This document shows positions 53,861-64,000 of a stretch of DNA of 64,000 nucleotides, piece after piece (the stretch's first letter is position 1; every line of letters begins with the position of its first letter). The DNA comes from Physella acuta. Taxonomy: Eukaryota; Mollusca; Gastropoda; Physidae. The notes under the pieces are model-generated. The model had not been told where the DNA came from. It did not search any database and worked only from the letters and a program-made list of their open reading frames with translations. The stretch spans positions 151,001 through 215,000 of the forward strand of contig NW_026732722.1 of assembly GCF_028476545.1 (NCBI RefSeq). The letters are read 5' to 3'. A program made the translations under genes and the position numbers.

Positions 53861-54870
53861 CCCAAACCTCCTTAGTACCCAACTATTTTAAAGTATTCAA
53901 TAATGTTAGTATTACTCCGCTTAAATGCAAACATTTGAAATGTACAATTCTAAGAGAAAAGATTCCCACAAATTATTTTCGTATAATGCTGTACTTTTTT
54001 TTTTTTTTTTCCCTGTTTTCAAATCACCTTGAACTTAATATGTGAACACTTGTAAGGAATTTGTTTACCTCCATACGAAAACTTCACAGCAACCCCCCCC
54101 CCCCCCCCTAGGTATGTGACTCGAACACACCAAACCCACCCAGCCCAGTTTAGCTGTTGAAATTTAAAGTTTTTTGTTTACTGACGTAAACTACAGTTCA
54201 TAACACCTCCCCCCCCAAAAAACTTTCTCCCCTTTTTGCCGGATTGTCAACTTCAGCAGCAGGTATAAGCATATCCAAACTATTTTATGAGAACCTTTGT
54301 AATGATTTTTTGACCTCTAAAAAGTGACTTCCTTTGTAACCCCACACCCCAGCACTGACCCCCTTCCAAAATCTTTTTATACCCAACTGTTTTTTTTTTA
54401 CCAACATTTTTCTGCCCTAGTCTCCTTAGTACCCATCAATGTTATGGTACTAAATACTGTTTTGTCTATATATGTTTTACCGTATTTAAAAGGCAAACAT
54501 CTGAGATGTGCATTACAAAGAGAAAAGAATTGCATGTAAGAATCAATTTTTATTACCATTTGTGAACACCTGTAAGGAATCTGTTTACCCCTATACGAAA
54601 TCACCACAGCAACCCCCCCCCCCAAGCACGTGACTCGAACACACCAAACCTACCCACCCCAGCTCAGATGCTGACATAAAAAGTTTTGTTTACTGACGCA
54701 GACTATAGTTCATAACCTCCTCCCCCCCCCCCCCCAACCACCATTTTCCTCACTTACGAGAACATTGGTAATACATTGTTGACCTTCAGAAGAAACTTTC
54801 GCTGTAACCCCACACCCCAGCACGCGATGAGAACACACCACCCTACCCCCCCCCCCCTCCTCCCCACCCC
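53861..54870 (+). repeat. two-copy tandem repeat of about 550 bp in LINE 3' UTR
   Basis: CCTCCTTAGTACCCAACT / TCTCCTTAGTACCCATCA, GTGAACACTTGTAAGGAAT / GTGAACACCTGTAAGGAAT, GTGACTCGAACACACCAAAC in both copies, each with C-runs. No ORF of note. Confidence 0.8.
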
Positions 54871-55161
54871 CTTGTCACCAATGCTGGATACCTCTATTAC
54901 TGAATCATGTAAAACTAGAAACGTATCTCCCCTTCTAGCAGTCAAATCACACAACAATGATTGCGCTGCCTGGCCTGCCTTTTTTTTATCTTATAGTAAA
55001 TTAGTTCACCCATGTAATTTTGAGACAGAAAATCGAAGGGTGTTAAAATCTTGTCCTCTGAAAGCAGTGAAAGGGTACTATTTACTGGCGTTCCCATATA
55101 GGACAATCCTCTTACTGCTCGCAACAAGCTATATCACCATAAAGATGTAAAACATTTCCCT

Positions 55162-55192
<31 letters not shown>

Positions 55193-56340
55193 TTTTTGTT
55201 TTGGTGCTAATACACCAAATCTGAGACTGTCAAATACTACAAGTTTTATATTTCAAATATATGTCTTTCATTTATGTAATATATACTACCACTACCTGAT
55301 CTCCTGTTATTGTTAAATAAGATATTAGGAAGTTTTAGCAGCAATGTCACGCATCAACAACCCCACCGATTCACTGAGACGTTCCGTCTGAACGAAACAG
55401 TATCTGTGTGGGTTTTTCTGTTGTTCAAGCTTGTATCACCCCCCCCCCATACGAGATTCACCCCCCCCCCCCTTGTCACCAATGCTGGATACACCTAATA
55501 CTGCATCACGTAAAATTTTGAAGACTTATCTCCCCTTCTAGCAGTCAAAACACGCAACAATGATCGCGCTGCCTGGCCTGCCTTACCCAACCAACTCACA
55601 CCCATCTCGCCCCGCCCCATTACTCCACTGTTGGTTTTTATCTTATAGTAAATGTGTTCACCCATGTAACTTTGAGACAGAAAATATCAGGGTGTTAAAA
55701 ACTTAGTAAAAAGTAGTAAAAGTGAAAGTGTACTATTAGTTGGCGTTTCCATAAAAAACAATCCTCTTACTGCTAGCAGCAAGTAATATCACCATAAAGA
55801 TGTAAAACATTTCCTTTTTTTTATTTGTGTTATTACACCAAATCTGAAACTGTCAAGCTTTTTATTTCAAACATATGTCTTTCATTCATGTAATATATAT
55901 TACCACTAAATGATCCCCTGTGATTGTTAAATAAGATATTATTATTGTTCATTTTTTCATATTATTCTCTCCATATGAGACTGGGAAAGTTACCTCCCCT
56001 TTTAGCAGCAATGTCACGCATCAACAACCCCACCGATTCACTGAGACGTTCCGTCAGAACGAAACAGTATTTGTATGGGTTTTTTTTTTGTTTGGTTTTT
56101 CTTGGTTTATTTGCTCTTGTATTCACACATATTGTTGTACAAACCTTGAGATTGTCAAATACGACACGCTCCTTTTATTTTTATGTCATACATCCTTTTT
56201 TCTCATATATTAATCATCTAAAATGTAATTTATTATTATTAATTTAACCCCAGTGATGGTTAAATATTTTGACAATTGTTTTATTGAAAATAAAAGCATT
56301 TAAAAAAAATCTACTCAACTATTGTTGAAATAAATCACTG
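54871..56340 (+). repeat. tandem repeat of about 590 bp (two full units, one partial) ending the LINE
   Basis: CTTGTCACCAATGCTGGATA at 54885 and 55470; CAATGATTGCGCTGCCTGGC / CAATGATCGCGCTGCCTGGC; GCATCAACAACCCCACCGAT at 55352 and 56020. The last unit ends near GAAAATAAAAGCATTTAAAA at 56288-56310, an A-tract fused to an ORF1 fragment. Confidence 0.8.
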
Positions 56341-57160
56341 AACATTCTTATAAAAATTGCTGGAAGAAAGCAGGCGTGCCAATTCTGCTCCTCAACTCTT
56401 CATTGGACCAACCAATGCCAAGCTTTCAACCCAGAGTCAACACCCAAGGACCAACCTTCAGCACAAAATACTGCTCCACCTGAACCACAAGCTCCATCAT
56501 CAAGCAAAATCCAAAACTCTCCAACCAAGGACGCAGCAAAAGACCCAGAGACAGAAGCAACTGACCCGGATTCAGAAATAGAAACCGCTTCGTCAACAAA
56601 AAGGAAAAATCAAACGAGTCCCAACAGAACAAGGAAAAATAACTAAATAAAAAAAATTTGAGAAACTAATCCACGATCACCTAACATGCAGCTTCGGCCC
56701 CAGCTCGTACCAAACAGTTAAGGAAGTACTAAATCACGAAAGAACAGAACACACTTATCTCAAACAATGCAACTTCTGTAATGATGCAAAAACCCACAAT
56801 TACTTACATCGACACTACACGGAAAAACACAACAGCGAAACTAACTTCAGTTGCTGCTTTTATGATAAAAACCTCCCAGAAAAAAAGCATCCATCATCAC
56901 GTATTAGCTCACCATTCAAATCTCTTGTCTCAGAAGAGAAAGTCATAAGGTAAAAGAGTACAGTTTCACAGTTCAGAAGGGAAAGAAGTAGTCAATTAAA
57001 AATTTAAATGTTTTGTTATAATGGAAACTCCAAATTGTATGACATGCTTAACTATAATTGTATGCAATACTATGTATAGTATGTATATTTTAAACATGCA
57101 ACCTTTCCACACAGCTAGTTCCTAGGAGTGAACTGCGTGTAAGGAATTCTATTAAATAAA
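56300..57160 (+). pseudogene. LINE ORF1 copy, 5' part deleted, with 3' UTR
   Basis: Behind an A-tract, TCTACTCAACTA (the LLNY codons) jumps to RKQACQFCSSTLHWTNQC (56366-56420), an intact CCHC knuckle. The linker follows (NPESTPKDQPSAQNTAPPEP, DPDSEIETASSTKRKN), then a stop. Separate frames hold finger-like CNFCNDAKTHNYLHRHYTEK around 56765-56840. The 3' UTR has GTATGCAATACTATGTATAG and CATGCAACCTTTCCACACAG, and ends at AATAAATATATAC. Most of the N-terminal domain is gone. Confidence 0.8.
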
Positions 57161-57271
<111 letters not shown>

Positions 57272-57282
57272 ATCTATATATA

Positions 57283-57495
57283 ATCTACTCAACTAGGGCA
57301 GAGCTGACACCTGGTACTTCTCCTCAAAAGCCCCTGACGTCACCACAATGGATAACTCATGCTAAACACACGGATCAATGTGACCATTAGATGGGCATTA
57401 CCTACACTTGACAATGCTACACTCAAACATGCACTACACCTATTCAGCAACAAAGAGCCATCCATAAACACAATCCCACACAATAATAATCGCAA
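57283..57495 (+). pseudogene. LINE ORF1 fragment fused to minisatellite
   Basis: TCTACTCAACTAGGGCAGAG through ACAATGCTACACTCAAACAT and GAGCCATCCATAAACACAAT. It is the same segment as 9120-9346 and ends at the same minisatellite junction (AATAATCGCAAAATTCTCCC). Confidence 0.75.
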
Positions 57496-58110
57496 AATTC
57501 TCCCACACTATATTCTCCCACACTAAATTCCCCACACTAAATTCTCCATCACTAAATTCTCGCATACTAAATTCTCCCACACTAAATTCTCCCACACTAA
57601 ATTCTCGCATACTAAAAATCTTCCAAATATAAACACGATACAAAAATAGTCTCCACCAAAATCATCCAAACATTCAACTACCCCTTACTTGATTCCATCA
57701 CACACTTCCCCTTCCCCCCCCCCCCCAGAATTTTGGCGTTAGTCCAGAGAGTGCACCAAGGTGTAACACAGTTCACAGCGGTTTGCTTTCGTCTTCTTCT
57801 TTTTCTGTCAAAATATCTCGCGCGTAGAACTTTTTTTTCAGGGGAAAAAACATACAATAATTTTTTGTAAGGGAGATAATTATAAATTTAAACTATAAAA
57901 AGAATAGAAAAAGTTTTAATATATATTGAAACAAAAACAAGTAAACAAACGTTACTATTAATTATAAAAAATTAAATTACAAGAAAAATATCTAAAATCT
58001 TTGGTGATCAATAACAAAACGGTATTTAAAGCTCATAGTAATTGATAGTTGTTAATCCAATAATTAGTAAACACTAGTATCAACCAGCTATAATATTAAT
58101 AACAAAAGAT
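57496..58110 (-). repeat. composite repeat, copy 15
   Basis: In reverse complement: leader, GCGCGAGATATTTTGACAG block (57806-57825), G-run (57713-57726) and about eight minisatellite units (57496-57615). Confidence 0.85.
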
Positions 58111-58149
58111 AGGATAAACTTCGCTCTATGGCTTAGATAAACTGCTTGT

Positions 58150-58815
58150 GCTTATTATCTCCATGTGGATTTTTATATATGCAATTGATGTTCATGTTTT
58201 TGACGTGTGTAAAATCTATCAATTAAATAATTATTACTGATTTAAATGTTTAAAACTATTGAATTAATAAAAAAAAAATAAAATAAAATAAAAAGGAAAA
58301 AAACAAACTATTTGAGGACTGTATAGATATAGATGTTTGAAAGGGAAGAGTGTTTGGTTTTACGTGTCTCATTGTAATAACATTGCTTTTTCCGATTGCT
58401 TAAAATTTGTATCATTTTAATTCTCTGTAATCGCAAATTCATTTCAGCTCTAAAAAAAAAAAAAAATTCCCCCTCTCCCCCCCCCCCCCTCGTCCCCTCA
58501 GCCCACCACGCCGAGAAAAAAAAACATCCCTTGAATTATCATTAAATTACGCATTTGCATTTTTAGTTTCAGGTTGGTTTTTAATTTTTTTTTCTTTATA
58601 TTTAGACGTTTTGTATTAGATCTATGTATAAGTAAACCATCTTAAATGAATGAAAGCAGGCTACAAGTAAGAAAGAAATATTACTATTGTAAATCTGTAT
58701 CAGTCCTCACACGCCGATGATGAAAACTGTAATACTAAAGCGAACACACAACTGACGCTATAAATTACGTGTCTGAGGCACACAAAAAAGGAAAAAGAAA
58801 AAAAAAAAAAAAAGG
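58150..58815 (+). repeat. 3'-tail-type retroelement segment, paralogue of 9350-9930
   Basis: GCAATTGATGTTCATG, GGACTGTATAGATATAG, TTTAGACGTTTTGTATTAG and GTGTCTGAGGCACAC, ending in an A-rich tail (58783-58814). Confidence 0.7.
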
Positions 58816-58899
58816 TAGATCAACTAAACAAATCACTTGTAAATGGTCATAACTAACAAAAATGTCACATGATCAATGTTGGTATAAAAAAAAAGAGTA

Positions 58900-58980
58900 A
58901 CATTCTTGACAAACAGTCAGCCACAATATTATCAGTTCCTTTAATATGGGAAATTACAAGATTAAAGTTTTGGAAATACA
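58900..58980 (-). pseudogene. fragment of Ty3/gypsy-type RNase H (fossil)
   Basis: The minus frame contains FNLVISHIKGTDNIVADCLS, the conserved end of the RNase H domain of Ty3/gypsy pol (family pattern: HIKG-x-x-N-x-V-A-D-x-L-S-R). Only about 27 codons are recognisable and no LTR is seen beside it. A short, broken remnant. Confidence 0.65.
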
Positions 58981-58989
58981 AAAAAAATA

Positions 58990-59640
58990 AAAAATCTGCG
59001 TATAACATATATGTTAGCCGATTGCGGCTCCCTTGATGTAATGGTGAGGCTCTCCAGTTCAATGCACAATGATTAATAATTGTATAGTTTCATTTTCAAA
59101 ACTCATAAAAATGTTATACTGTAATGAAAAACAACTTTAAATAGGATTAAAAAACTCATCAGATAACAGAATAGGTGAGGTAGAAAGTAAATGGACAGCT
59201 GACAGCCGCTTAGGCACCAGGTCCAACCCCACAGCCGCGCTGTAGCCAGCCCCGTGGAGACCATTCCATGTTTGCCACTGCCCAAGGGCCGCCATTTTCG
59301 ATTGTCGTTACGTGGGGAATGTTATTTTATTCAGAATGCATTCCTCTACCTGTCAGTATGCAATAATTTGACCTGAGTGACGAAGTATGTCAGTTATTAG
59401 TTTCCTACGGTTGAGCTATAAGGTACTAGACTCTAGGTTCGCGTGGGGTGAAAGATAAGCCTTGTGAGAACCGAAAGACAGAAGCGACCGATACAGTAAT
59501 CAAACCGATACCAAAGTCCGTTAGTCGGAGTTTGCCGTGCTGAGGCCTGCCTAGCTATGAAAGATACCTACTAAACCAGTGGTGTCCGTAAAGAAAGAAA
59601 CAAAAAGTTATTGGCTTCTAAAGCGGATTGCGATAGTCCT
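58990..59640. mobile_element. hAT element of the longer family, termini lost
   Basis: GTTAGCCGATTGCGGCTCCC, GGCACCAGGTCCAACCCCAC and ACAGCCGCGCTGTAGCCAGC are the complement of the interior of 12741-13584. No intact TIR. Confidence 0.65.
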
Positions 59641-59668
59641 ATAGTTATATTATGTGATTTCTAATTGT

Positions 59669-59670
<2 letters not shown>

Positions 59671-59718
<48 letters not shown>

Positions 59719-59860
59719 AATCATCATCATCATCATCATCATCATCATTATCATTATCATTATCATCATTATAATCATCAGCATTACCATGATTATCCTT
59801 ATCATTATCATTACCACCACCACCACCATCATCATCATTATCATCATCATCGTCCATGTG
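59671..59860. repeat. (ATC)n microsatellite
   Basis: A long ATC run with TTA interruptions, read as poly-H, poly-I, poly-D or poly-M in different frames. Not coding. Confidence 0.97.
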
Positions 59861-59879
59861 CTTCTGAAACCTCAGCATA

Positions 59880-60000
59880 TGAAGAGATAGTGTGGTCAGC
59901 ACTATGTCAAGCTGCCTTTATTTCCCTAACATGAGTTACGTACCCTTCAGAACTGGGTGGACAAGTACATATTATTGACTTGAACCCAAATTTGAAAGAG
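59880..60000 (-). repeat. SINE family 1 fragment
   Basis: GAGATAGTGTGGTCAGCACT, CTAACATGAGTTACGTACCC and CAGAACTGGGTGGAC are the complement of the SINE body. Confidence 0.75.
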
Positions 60001-60167
60001 GTTGATGGTTGAGATTAGGTTAATGGTTGAAACTAATGTTTGACCTTGGTGGTTCAATTGTCTCGGTTAACTTTTGTTCATAAGCTAAATGATTAGCGCA
60101 AGTTGTATACAGCAGATTTCAATGCGTTAACGTTAGAGATTGTTGTAAGGACTTCACGACTTCATGG

Positions 60168-60402
60168 GGCGGCGTAGTAGAGCATTCGACTGCTAACAGG
60201 AAAGTCTCGAGTACGAAAACGGGATCTATTCATTTGAACATCCCTGAGTCCACCCAGCTCTGATGGGTATCTAACTCACATTAGAGAAGGTATATGCGCT
60301 GGGCATACTGTTGACTACACTATCCGTTTACATGCCGGGGTCAAATGAGCAGATGAACTCTACTTCACTAGCCCAATAGACCTTCAGATTAGAAAAGGGA
60401 AC
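60168..60402 (+). repeat. SINE family 1
   Basis: Head GGCGTAGTAGAGCATTCGAC; decayed B box GAGTACGAAAACGG; body ACCCAGCTCTGATGGGTATC, CGCTGGGCATACTGTTGACT; end CTTCACTAGCCCAATAGACC. Confidence 0.85.
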
Positions 60403-60407
60403 AATAC

Positions 60408-60600
60408 TAGACTTTACGGCTTAGCGGTAGAGCGCTAGACAGCAACCGGAAAGGCTCGAGTTGGAATCCAAGTTCGTCAGTATAAAATACCTGATCCCAC
60501 CCAGCTCTGGTTGGTACCTCATAATATACCGAGGTCCCAGAATCAGGTGAACTACTTCACTTGCCCTATGGACCGTCCGGATAGAGGGTACAGCTTAGAG
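60408..60600 (+). repeat. SINE family 1, partial, in tandem with the previous
   Basis: TTAGCGGTAGAGCGCTAGAC, GAGTTGGAATCCAAGTTCG, ACCCAGCTCTGGTTGGTACC, CTTCACTTGCCCTATGGACC. The middle of the body is deleted. Confidence 0.8.
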
Positions 60601-60641
60601 GGTACAGCTCTAGTAACCGAATCTTTCACTTCCGTCCGCAG

Positions 60642-60801
60642 CTTAGCGCATGCGTGGGCCGGAACCAGACATGGCACGAGGACTTCACGAGCACGCCCTG
60701 GAGTAAGAAGACATGGAGCGTCCAGAGGCTCGTCACACAGGTCGACTGTGACGCTTTCCAGGGCACGAGGTCAGAGGTCGACTGTTGTAGGTCGAGGATA
60801 G
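60642..60801 (+). CDS. candidate host exon 1 of a cysteine-containing extracellular-type protein
   Basis: A polypyrimidine stretch and CAG (CTTTCACTTCCGTCCGCAG) precede it, and ATAG|GTGAGT closes it. The 160-base segment is GC-rich compared with the window and open in one frame without a stop: NQTWHEDFTSTPWSKKTWSV, QRLVTQVDCDAFQGT, RSEVDCCRSRI. It has an N-glycosylation sequon (NQT) and four cysteines including the first near residue 4. It starts in phase 0 and ends in phase 1. The next exon candidate fits that phase. Tryptophan and cysteine content argue for a folded domain. No homologue is firmly recognised; the tone of the sequence recalls Ig-like domains of gastropod fibrinogen-related proteins (inference). 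Further exons would lie outside or were not seen. Confidence 0.5.
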
Positions 60802-61287
60802 GTGAGTCTAGGGGTCAAGGTCGTCTGATGTAGGGTGGATAAGTATCCGAGTCAAGGTCATCTGAGGTAGGGTGAGTAAGCCTCGTGGTCAAGGCCGTCT
60901 GAGGTAGGATGGGTAAGTATCGGGTTCAAAGTCCTTCGAGGTAGGTTAAAGATAGGTAAGCCGTGGGGTCAAGGCCGTCTGATGTAGGGCGGGTAAGTCT
61001 CCAAGTCAAGGTCAACTGAGTTAGGTTAAGGGTAGGTTACCATCCTCGTCAAGGTCCATATTCATTTATTTCCATCTACTTATCCATACCCACAAACTCA
61101 TAACATCTCAGGCCTATCCACTCATCCATATTGACTGTCCATATCCACGTCTCTATATCCACCTATCCACACATCCATATCCAGCCATACCCACCCGCCT
61201 ATATATTCCTAGACCTATCCACTCCATCATATAGCCAGTCCATATCCACGTATGTATATCCACCTATCCACTCCACCATATCCACCA
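60802..61287 (+). repeat. putative intron with two simple tandem repeats
   Basis: 60810-61050: about five imperfect 55-60 base units of GTCAAGGTCGTCTGATGTAG and GGGTGGGTAAGTATC. 61060-61290: irregular CCATATCCACCTATCCAC repeats, a pyrimidine-rich stretch leading to the acceptor CCACCAG at 61281-61287. Confidence 0.65.
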
Positions 61288-61468
61288 GACCACAACCAGA
61301 CCCTGGACTGCTCCGGCGTCAGCAGCTGTTTCAGCTCCAGCTCCCACAACTTCTCCCTCTCCAGCTGCGCCGTGAGCAACGTCAGCGTCATGGACGAGCT
61401 TGTGGGTGAGGACTTCTCGTGCACGCTGTACACGAGGGACGTGGAGAAGATGACGTGCTTCAAGGAAT
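61288..61468 (+). CDS. candidate host exon 2, Ig-like tail
   Basis: Acceptor CCACCAG|ACCACAACCAG and donor GAAT|GTGAGT. Joining phase 1 to phase 1 gives a continuous reading with the exon at 60642: DHNQTLDCSGVSSC, FSSSSHNFSLSSC, AVSNVSVMDELVGEDFSCTL, YTRDVEKMTCFKE. Three sequons (NQT, NFS, NVS) and five cysteines are visible. The pattern SNVSVMDELVGEDFSCTL resembles the E-F strands of an Ig-like domain, where D-x-x-x-G-x-x-x-C precedes strand F. Both flanking introns would be phase 1, as is common for extracellular modules. An alternative acceptor at 61300 would also keep the local frame but not match the phase of exon 1. A minus-strand frame of 96 codons over it is considered noise. Confidence 0.55.
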
Positions 61469-61529
61469 GTGAGTACTGGGAGCAGGGCCCGACTGCTATG
61501 GCGTCTTTATGATGCACGGTTACACGGCC

Positions 61530-61940
61530 TCGCAGTAATTTTTAAAATCAGCCACGCAGTAGTTTTTTAAAAGCAGCCACGCAGTAGTTTTTTTTTAAGA
61601 TCAGCCACGCAGTAGTTTTTTAAAAGCAGCCACGCAGTAGTTTTTTTTTTAAGATCAGCAACTCAGTAATTTTTTTTTAATCAACCACGCAGTAGATTTT
61701 TTAAAGATCAGCCACGCAGTAGATTTTTTAAATCAGCCACGCAGTAGATTTTTTAAATCAGCCACGCAGTAGTTTTTTAGAAATCAGCAACGCAGTATTT
61801 TTTTTTAAGATCAGCCACGCAGTAGTTTTTTAAAAGCAGCCACGCAGTAGTATTTTTTAAGATCAGCCCCGCAGTAAAATTGTTTTAATCAACCACGCAG
61901 TAGATTTTTTTAAGATCAGCCACGCAGTAGTTTTTGAACG
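61530..61940 (+). repeat. 22-28 bp minisatellite, about 17 copies
   Basis: Units AGCCACGCAGTAGTTTTTTA alternating AAGATC and AAAGC linkers. T-run length varies between units. It lies just downstream of candidate exon 2, inside the presumed next intron. Confidence 0.93.
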
Positions 61941-62689
61941 AGCAGTCATGTTGTATTGTAAGACTTTGAGAACGCTGCGCACACAAAACACACGTTGCAG
62001 GCCACCTTTTCCCCCTAGAGAGAGCGCACTGCCCGCCAGCCTCAGTATCCCATGAGGGAGGTGGCAAGGCTCAGCGAGGCATGGGCGGAGTTAGTTTCAG
62101 CGATGTAAGGGCAGAGTTTCTTTCAGGAATTTCCTCGGTGAAGTAGGTGGATTAGTCCAAAAACCCTTACATGGCCCCAACCCCTCGGACGAATAGAATT
62201 TTGTTTTTAATGGAGAATATTCTGAATATATACTTGTCAACCCTTCCCCAACCGGAACTTTAAATGCCCCACCCCCAGAAAAAAATAATGGATGAACGAA
62301 CCACTGAGCATATTATGTGAAAGGGCAAACCCACATTGCAGATCCCCCCCCCCCACAAACGAAATACATTTTATACACTTTTACCACTGCCCTCTTCCCC
62401 CCCCCCCCCCACCTTCTCCCAGAGAAAAAAGGGGGAAAAAGTCTGAAACAACCAGTGTTACTTTGAAAGTTTCAAATCGAACAAACTGGACATGTTAATG
62501 TTCTGGATATTTTGTAGGATTCGGTCAGGTGAAATCAATATAATCGAAGAGATGATTTCCCAACTGATTGGATGGTTTAATCCCCCTCCCCCATAATTCA
62601 TCCTTCCATAAGTTCAATGTAAAAGAATTTTAAAAAAAACCGCAGTATTATCCTGAAATGAATTTCATGGCAAATTTAACTAGCTTTTC
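61941..62689. other. no gene seen
   Basis: Mixed sequence with C-runs (62346-62355, 62397-62411). GTCTGAAACAACCAGTGTTA at 62441 resembles 3925-3945 (TCTGAAATAAACACAGTGTG) in reverse context, too short to call a family. Confidence 0.4.
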
Positions 62690-62992
62690 TTCTTCTTCGT
62701 TCTTAATCTTATTGTTGGAAGGGTTCCCCCTCCAACACAATTAAGGATACGTGTCAACTGGTTATGCGCCAGTGAGGCCATTGACTCCGATTTCAGCTTG
62801 CTTTTCTTTTTAGATTTGCTTCTATAGCCTTTGTCCAACCAAGAACAAACTACAAGGCCGCAGTTGTTTGATTTTGGAGTTGTCTCTCCTAGAAGAGTGG
62901 CTGTCCCCAGCTAACGAGCCTCATCTTCCCGTGGGTTCGAACCCATGAGCTTTACCATGAGCTTTACCGACTCGACCACACAGACCCCTAAC
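62690..62992 (-). repeat. tRNA-derived SINE, family 2
   Basis: The reverse complement has GTCTGTGTGGTCGAGTCGG, B box GGTTCGAACCCACG, GATGAGGCTCGTTAGC, GGACAGCCACTCTTCTAGGA and ends GTTGGAGGGGGAACCC. A short duplicated ATGAGCTTTACC lies in the head. Matches 26192-26475. Confidence 0.88.
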
Positions 62993-63107
62993 TGGCTTTT
63001 AATAATTACAAATTTGAGTTTGTGCTAATGTCGTGCTGGAGGTTAAGTATTTATATATTTATGAAATAAACATGTAAGGATAACATTAGAACCGCAGTGT
63101 GCTAGGG

Positions 63108-63716
63108 CAGGGGTCGGCAACATGCGGCTCGCGAGCCGCATGCGGCTCTTTTGATGTCAAGATGCGGCTCGCCAGTTCCATAACAATAATATATTTTATT
63201 TTCATAACTAATAAAAATATTATACTGAATACCAACTTTAAACAAAATAAAAACACTAAGAATAGGTGAAGTAGAGCGTATACAAAAGCTGAAAGATGCT
63301 TGGACACAAGGCCTAGCTCCACAACTGTGATGTGGCCAGCCACGTGGTAGTAGGTCCATGCTTTCCACTACCGAAGTGCACCTTTTGTTCGAATATTTTC
63401 AGTTTTATTTATTTTATTTTATTTAAAAGGCATTTTTATATGTATGTGTGCATTAAATTGACTTGAGTGACGCATTCTTATAGTTATTAGCTTCTAAATT
63501 GGGAAGGGATAGTTTTATAATTGGATTTTATTATCCTAAAAGAACTAGTTGAAACATGTCTGTGTGTTTATATGAATATATATTTTTTTAAAAAGTAGCT
63601 AATCCTAATCAAATGCCATGATATTGAAGAACACATTTTAATACTCTTTAAAAACTGGGAAATTTTGTAAATTTTATCTTTTGGCTCTTTCACCTTAAAA
63701 GGTTGCCGACACCCTG
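63108..63716. mobile_element. hAT element of the longer family, both termini present
   Basis: CAGGGGTCGGCAACATGCGG at the left and GGTTGCCGACACCCTG at the right. The interior is the complement of 12741-13584 (ACACAAGGCCTAGCTCCACA). TSD unclear (GTGCTAGG against TTGTAGGA). No transposase. Confidence 0.8.
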
Positions 63717-64000
63717 TTGTAGGAGCATTATTCAATGTGTATAAATTAGTAAAATAAAATTATTGCTCCGAGAAGGACTGGTACAACCGTTCTTGAAAGC
63801 AAAGCGACGTTAGTCTACAAAACATAAAACGTTTCTATTAAAGTTTTATATTTTTGTATATAAATATAAAATATACTTACAACATAAATAAACAGTACCA
63901 ACCTGCAAAAATGTACCAATATACACTTTTTATAAAATAAAAACGAAAATTAAATGTTGCTTTTTTTAAAAAAAAATTACTCTTAAATAAATCTTGAAAT
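63717..64000. other. AT-rich, no gene seen
   Basis: No motif; ends in A/T runs at the window edge. Confidence 0.5.

Noticed and set aside
56357-56581. Independent 74-residue gene
   Set aside because: It is a frame within an ORF1 copy whose adjacent frame carries the CCHC knuckle.
59645-59934. Poly-histidine / poly-aspartate ORFs
   Set aside because: Translations of an (ATC)n microsatellite.
61227-61517. 96-residue minus-strand ORF
   Set aside because: Overlaps candidate exon 2, has no splice signals or domain of its own, and the plus strand has both.

Overview
This is a eukaryotic, AT-rich, intron- and repeat-dominated window, most likely from an invertebrate and plausibly a mollusc. The U2 snRNA fragments carry the invertebrate-type AAGATCAAAGTGTAG, tRNA-derived SINEs and hAT elements are dense, and one candidate exon pair recalls gastropod secreted Ig-like proteins. 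The species call is inference. No bacterial operon, CRISPR array or complete host gene is visible.

Most of the window is a mosaic of a few repeat families nested in each other. (1) A two-ORF non-LTR retrotransposon (LINE). ORF1 encodes a gag-like nucleic-acid-binding protein (conserved N-terminal domain, CCHC knuckle, C2H2 fingers); ORF2 encodes an endonuclease and a Tx1/L1-like reverse transcriptase. The only unbroken ORF1 is at 32210-33658 (-) and the best RT is at 51440-53616 (+). Other pieces lie at 1.4-2.5, 9.1, 10.2-11.4, 11.9-12.1, 21.7-23.6, 25.2-25.8, 27.9-31.1, 34.9-36.9, 43.9-45.4 and 56.3-57.5 kb. (2) At least 15 partial copies of a composite dispersed repeat: an AT-rich leader, a conserved block containing GCGCGAGATATTTTGACAG, a G-run, then a minisatellite of the 15-bp unit TTTAGTGTGGGAGAA and a conserved tail. 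(3) tRNA-headed SINEs of two families. (4) hAT transposons and MITEs with CAGGGGTCGGCAACC or CAGTGGCGT ends, several with clean 8-bp target duplications. (5) One short LTR element at 39715-43116. (6) Large tandem repeats at 0.43-1.06, 3.96-4.84, 14.3-14.7, 21.8-22.9 and 61.5-61.9 kb.

The most interesting locus is the U2 snRNA connection. On the minus strand, U2 nt 1-32 (33806-33775) is followed by a LINE with the intact ORF1 and an A-tail (to 31098). U2 nt 22-45 (31097-31074) and a second LINE-type 5' region come next. The 11-bp U2 segment TAAGATCAAAG is present on both sides of the first element, as expected of a target-site duplication from a U2-targeting LINE. A second U2 head (nt 5-45) starts a plus-strand composite at 50262. 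In both heads the sequence just after U2 folds back on U2: in the second family it is an imperfect inverted copy of U2 nt ~19-42.

The LINE pieces are arranged head to tail, with A-tracts followed directly by a 5'-truncated LINE fragment on the same strand. The minisatellite family starts within about 0.1-0.6 kb of the 5' side of many LINE pieces, in opposite orientation. The window therefore looks like a composite array, with several kilobase-scale paralogous segments inside it (19.64-21.35 with 46.75-48.48; 24.77-25.78 with 34.48-35.48; 9.1-9.9 with 57.3-58.8).

The only stretch that looks like host coding sequence is a pair of GC-rich candidate exons at 60642-60801 and 61288-61468 (+), with good splice signals and matching phase. 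Everything outside the listed features is AT-rich sequence in which I see no gene. Repeat boundaries are read by eye and are approximate to tens of bases unless target duplications are quoted.
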